From the NCBI GenBank assembly GCA_965153455.1, contig OZ234504.1, positions 1,116,001 to 1,180,000 of the forward strand: a stretch of 64,000 nt of DNA. Reading direction: 5' to 3'. A model generated the notes under the pieces. That model saw only the letters and a program-made list of their open reading frames with translations, did not search any database and had not been told where the DNA came from. The translations under genes and the position numbers were made by a program. Positions 60,031 to 64,000 of the stretch are shown one piece after another (positions within the stretch are counted from its first letter, which is position 1; every line of letters starts with the position of its first letter). Source of the stretch: Sphagnum compactum. Taxonomy: Eukaryota; Bryophyta; Sphagnopsida; Sphagnales.

Positions 60031-60527
60031 CTACTCCGGAGACCCCGCCCAACCCCCAGCCCCCAAAAAAAACATCTGTGGAGTGCCGCCCTCACCATGG
60101 TTTAATGTTGAGGTACTTGTGGACCCATGGTTGGTCAAACCGACCATGAGGGAAGAATCATTAACAATGCATATGGTTTCTCTGATTTGTGTCAAAAGAA
60201 GCATGGCTAGTGTCGAGGAATCAATGAATGCTCAGTGCTCACTATAACAATAATAACAACATCGACAACAACGGGCAAGGTACAATTCACTTTCGGCTAT
60301 TTTCGAGTAAGAACTGGGCAACAGTACCTACCTTACTCAGGAGAACCCGAATTAGTATATAGGGATGTTGGCCTAAAATTCATACAAAACAAATCAAACC
60401 GCCTTCTATTTCAAAGCTGGTGTGCACAAAAAGTTATTAGCCCGACACCACTGTCTGTGGAGAGGTTGAAAACTTTCATCAGGCAGCACAACCCAGGATT
60501 TCTTTATCCTTGTTGGGTTCTTCTTTC

Positions 60528-60550
60528 TGTCTCTCTCTCTCTCTCTCTCA
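60528..60550 (+). repeat. (TC)n microsatellite
   Basis: About eleven TC dinucleotides. Confidence 0.9.
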
Positions 60551-60710
60551 TCTAACTGTGATGAAGAGGTCTTTTGCTTTTAATTTGGCATTGCTTTTCC
60601 TGTAAGTATGCATCGATAAACTTTAATAATCAACAAGGTTAAATGTTTAAGTACTCAGAACATGATGGTGAATAGAATAGGGTAGTTTTAACTACCCATT
60701 TCATAACCAG

Positions 60711-61060
60711 TGTTGGGTTGGTACCCAGTTTGGCAGTTTAGAACCAGCAGTTCCAGCTCCAATTAGTAAAAACCAAACTGAAGAAATCAGTCAGATATTT
60801 GGAACCAGTTCTGGAACCAGAACTGAAATCTTAACCTTTTAGAATTGGAATCTTATTTTTTGGAATGTTGTTGCCTAGAGAATGAACATGGTTAAAGTCA
60901 TTGCTCTTCTGGGCATAGGTCTCCTTGTAGAGCTCAAGCCACCTTATGTACACCACCAACATTCACTCTTGTACTATGGTAAAAACCAGTGTTGGGCAGA
61001 TATCATTTTTTTTATATTTGTCAATTTTGGTTTTCTAAATGTTTTTAAGAACTGGGTTGA
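60711..61060. repeat. hAT-like repeat fragments
   Basis: CAGTGTTGGGTTGGTACCCAG at about 60711 and CAGTGTTGGGCAGAT at about 60987 match the left end of the MITE at 26570. Phrases with GGAACCAGTTCTGGAACCAG follow the first. No matching right end with an 8-bp duplication was found; similar CCAATT and GGTTC phrases continue to about 62610. Confidence 0.5.
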
Positions 61061-61194
61061 ATCTTAAATGCGTTTTTATTTTTTTCAATTTTAATATTCA
61101 TCAAGGATATCAATTTATTTATTTATGTAAATCAAAATTCAAATCTCACACTTTCAAATATCTTAGAAAATAATACTCGTTGGATATTCAAGGC

Positions 61195-61640
61195 GGTTTT
61201 CATAATGTGAAGGCAATACACAACAAATGAAGGTGGTCCAATTTTCATAATGTGAAGGCAATAAACAACAAATGAAGGTGGTGCAAAGATAAACAGCAGT
61301 AGCATGAAAATGTCGTGAAGGACATGAGGGTAGTGTGTAGAAATGCAAAGACAAAAAATAGTAGTGTGAATGCAACCAACAACAGCATGAAGGCACATAG
61401 CAATAGCGCAAAAGCAATAAGCAACAATGCAAAGGCTAGTTAGTAGCATGAAGGCAACTAACATCAACACAAAGGCAAAAAAACGACAACATGAAAACAA
61501 CAAGCACGAGCGTGAAAGTAAGTATTAGTAACACGAAAGTAAAAAACAAACACACAAAGGCGAAAAACAACAGCATGAAAAGAAGAAGCAAAGACATGAA
61601 GACAAAAAATAATGGTGTGAAAGCAAGAAAATACACAAAA
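61195..61640. repeat. Minisatellite, AACAGCATGAAGGCAA-type units plus a 45-bp tandem pair
   Basis: A 45-bp block beginning TTTTCATAATGTGAAGGCAA is present twice in tandem (61197-61286). Then more than twelve degenerate units of about 21 bp resembling AACAGCATGAAGGCAAAAAG run to about 61640. The repeated hydrophobic minus-strand frames are artefacts of this array. Confidence 0.8.
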
Positions 61641-61679
61641 CAATAAGAAAAAATATTTTTTTTAAACATGGGGTCCAAG

Positions 61680-63050
61680 TGTGAGCTTAGGCCCTTTATA
61701 GAACAACAACACTATTCATAATGTTTGAAGCCTTTAAAGTTTTTCTTCTTCTTTTTAACCTAATTTCAAATTTTATTTTTTAAAAAATTTACTTCCTAAT
61801 TTGATATCTAAATCTAGGCAAGGATTTAATATCATGCCTAGAAATCATTTATGTGATATTTGAAATTCAATCCAGATATTGCACTGTCGGATTTTGATGT
61901 TATGAAATCTGATGGTCAAAATATCACCATAAATATCCTAGTTTGTGATATTGACAAATATCAAAAGTGATATCCAATCTGATATCCAAGTCTAATATCT
62001 TGATTTATCCACTCAAATTTGTTCAAATTTTCAATTCTTTTGGGTTGCTTCTAAACATTACAAATGTACCAATTAAGATTCAGGTTTCGGAGTCAAAAGT
62101 TTACATTTTCTGAGTTAATTATAACATCTAATAAAATACTTTATTCAAAAAGGTAAAGGTACCAAGAAAGGTGCTAGTTCACCTTGGCAACCCAAGCCCA
62201 CCTTTAATTCCACACATAAATGGAATTAACAAACCAATTTTAAGTATATTTTTCAACAAAAACAAATATGGTTCCAATTCTATTTCCAGTTTTAAAAATC
62301 AAAATCAGTTCTGGTTTGATTATTATTAACCCTGATGGAACTAGTGGTTAACTTTTGGTTGAACCCTAGTTTTAATCAAATTTTTTTTAAAATTCAAAAG
62401 TCTTGGTTCTTGTTCCCATTCCCCAAAAAAATAGAAGCAAAAAATTTGGTTCTAAGTCCAGTTCTTAACAAAATAAATTCAAATTTGATTCCAAATCTAA
62501 TTTTTTACAAAAACAAATTTGGTTGCATTCTCAAAAATCAATTCCAATTCTATTTTTACTAACTAGAACAAGAACTTGTGATTCAAACCCACCAAACTAG
62601 GTATTGAACATTGGTTTCAAACTTGGTGAACAAGGGAATTGATTTGTAATTGTGTTTATTTCTTTTTGGGAACTTTGTCATATAATTTCTTTGTTGATGA
62701 ATTCTTGCCAAACTTAATTAAAGAAAAAACATTAATCCAAAAACGGAGAAGAAGGAAAAAAAAGAAGACCAACATCAAAGAAAGAAATAACACTTAAAAG
62801 CACAAATGCATAAACAAATGTCATTAAAAAAAATATTAGCTTATGTCCTATATCCTTGATTGTTCATTTGAAATAGATCCAACAAAAAAAATGGGTGGAA
62901 ATTTTTTAAAACACCAAGCCTAAAAAAATCTTCTCTTGACTAACGACATTTGCCTCAAAATGAAAGCAATTTGAACTCTTTACAAAGCCACAAATGTTTT
63001 CTACCTATAAAATATGTGCAAGACAAATAAAGGAAGCCATTTGGTTGTAA
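61680..63050. other. AT-rich sequence without a recognised gene
   Basis: Contains GATATCxAA-type words near 61800-62000 and repeated AATTTGGTTCxAA and CCAATTCTATTT words at 62265-62560, probably hAT-like debris. No coding signal. Confidence 0.4.
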
Positions 63051-63750
63051 CCAAAAGAGAGGGTCCGAAATCACACAGTACACTAACTGCCTACTGACTC
63101 TCACAGACGCACATTGCAAGACCACAAATGGACAAGTGCTTTGCTTCCACACAACAACAGGGCAAATTTCACATCATCCGTCTCCTGCCTCGCCCACTCA
63201 CACAATTGCCAGCCAAGGAAACTCTTTCATTACAAACTATATACATCGCTCGAAAGCACAAGCCTGACTTCCATCAGAGGTTCACAAATCACCACATTCC
63301 TAGTTCTGTCTGATCTCTCTCTCTCTCTCGAATTCCTCTACAGCAGCTTGGCCAGTTACCAGGCGCAGCGGAAAATTCTAGCATTCAGCCAAGCTCTCCT
63401 GCAACTCACCGAACATCTCCTCACTGTCTCTTACCAAGATCCTTTACTTCCACCTCCCTACTCTTCTCCCCCTCCTGTTGCCCAAAAATTCTCCTTTCCA
63501 ATCCGACTTCCTGATCTTTTTTCACCCCTCCACCAACCGTCCATTCCTCACACTCTTCTCCCCAGACCTCCGTTACAGCTCCAAACCGACTCTGCCCATA
63601 ATGGTAGTTCCATCCCTCATAATTCGGCGCCGCCAATCGGCCTCCATGCCTATTCAGTAGCAGCCGCCATTTGAATTTCCCTGTACAGCATCCCACACAC
63701 AGCCAGCCAAGCTTCCCATGCACTCCCATGCAACATTAATGGAAAGGCAG
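63050..63750. other. GC-richer, CT-rich segment, possible gene edge
   Basis: Composition shifts from AT-rich to balanced, with a CTCTCTCTC run near 63317. A 186-codon open stretch on the plus strand (63114-63674) and a 102-codon one on the minus strand (63729-63421) overlap; neither shows a domain. On the minus strand CTTGGTAAGAGACAG near 63430 has the form of a 5' splice site, so a first exon on that strand is possible. Unassigned. Confidence 0.35.
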
Positions 63751-64000
63751 CCGCCACAAAAGCAAACGGCTCAAGAAAGCAAAAACTCAATTTCCAGTAT
63801 CAGGGAATGTTCACAGGATATGGCGACCTGATTTCACGTTACATGGTGCCTTTGATTAACCATGTCATGTTAACACAATAATGAAAAATATCTTTAACCT
63901 TATAATGGAAACATTCAAATACCTTTATGACAAAAGGGAAAAACATATCCCTATGATGTTAATCATTGTAAAACTTGTTTTTGCCTAAACCCCAATCATC

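Noticed and set aside
61132-61678. Multiple hydrophobic minus-strand frames resembling a membrane protein
   Set aside because: They arise from translating a minisatellite in all frames.

Overview
This window is nuclear DNA from a land plant. The evidence is a plant-specific VQ-motif gene, plant-type Ty1/copia, Ty3/gypsy, CACTA (En/Spm), PIF/Harbinger, hAT-like and LINE sequences, very AT-rich intergenic DNA and no operon-like gene packing. The lineage cannot be fixed from the sequence alone; a large, repeat-rich genome (for example a seed-free plant or a gymnosperm) would fit, but that is inference.

Only one gene looks intact: an intronless 400-codon VQ-motif protein on the minus strand (53184-54386), inside a less AT-rich, apparently low-copy island of about 6 kb (50.4-56.4 kb). 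Nearly everything else that can be explained is mobile DNA in different stages of decay.

Region by region. 1-3.3 kb: a minus-strand Ty3/gypsy pol relic split by a 2.7-kb CACTA element with a clean 3-bp target duplication. 4.8-9.7 kb: remains of a PIF/Harbinger element, with a transposase tail on the plus strand and a Myb/SANT-like accessory protein on the minus strand, and two direct copies of a roughly 650-bp repeat between them. 11.4-13.4 kb: a GC-richer 1.4-kb segment flanked by roughly 300-bp inverted repeats. 16.1-26.2 kb: one complete but dead Ty1/copia retrotransposon on the minus strand, with two LTRs, primer-binding site, polypurine tract and degenerate 5-bp target duplication. It is interrupted in its integrase by a 4.6-kb CACTA element that carries a third, inverted copy of the 650-bp repeat. 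26.5-32 kb: a short hAT-type MITE with 8-bp target duplication, tandem repeats and further repeat fragments. 32-41 kb: AT-rich DNA with no recognisable gene. 41.4 kb: a broken LEA-like coding relic. 42.2-43.6 kb: a LINE 3'-end relic. 44-50 kb and 57-58 kb: six same-orientation copies of an unnamed dispersed repeat, mixed with hAT-like fragments. 59-63 kb: minisatellites and hAT-like debris. 63.05-63.75 kb: a GC-richer, CT-rich segment that could be the edge of another gene.

The most informative result is the nesting. Removing either CACTA element together with one copy of its 3-bp duplication leaves a retrotransposon reading frame continuous across the join, which fixes both element boundaries without any database. 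I did not find a convincing new biological system. The least explained structures are the inverted-repeat-flanked GC-rich segment, the three-copy 650-bp repeat and the uniformly oriented dispersed repeat.
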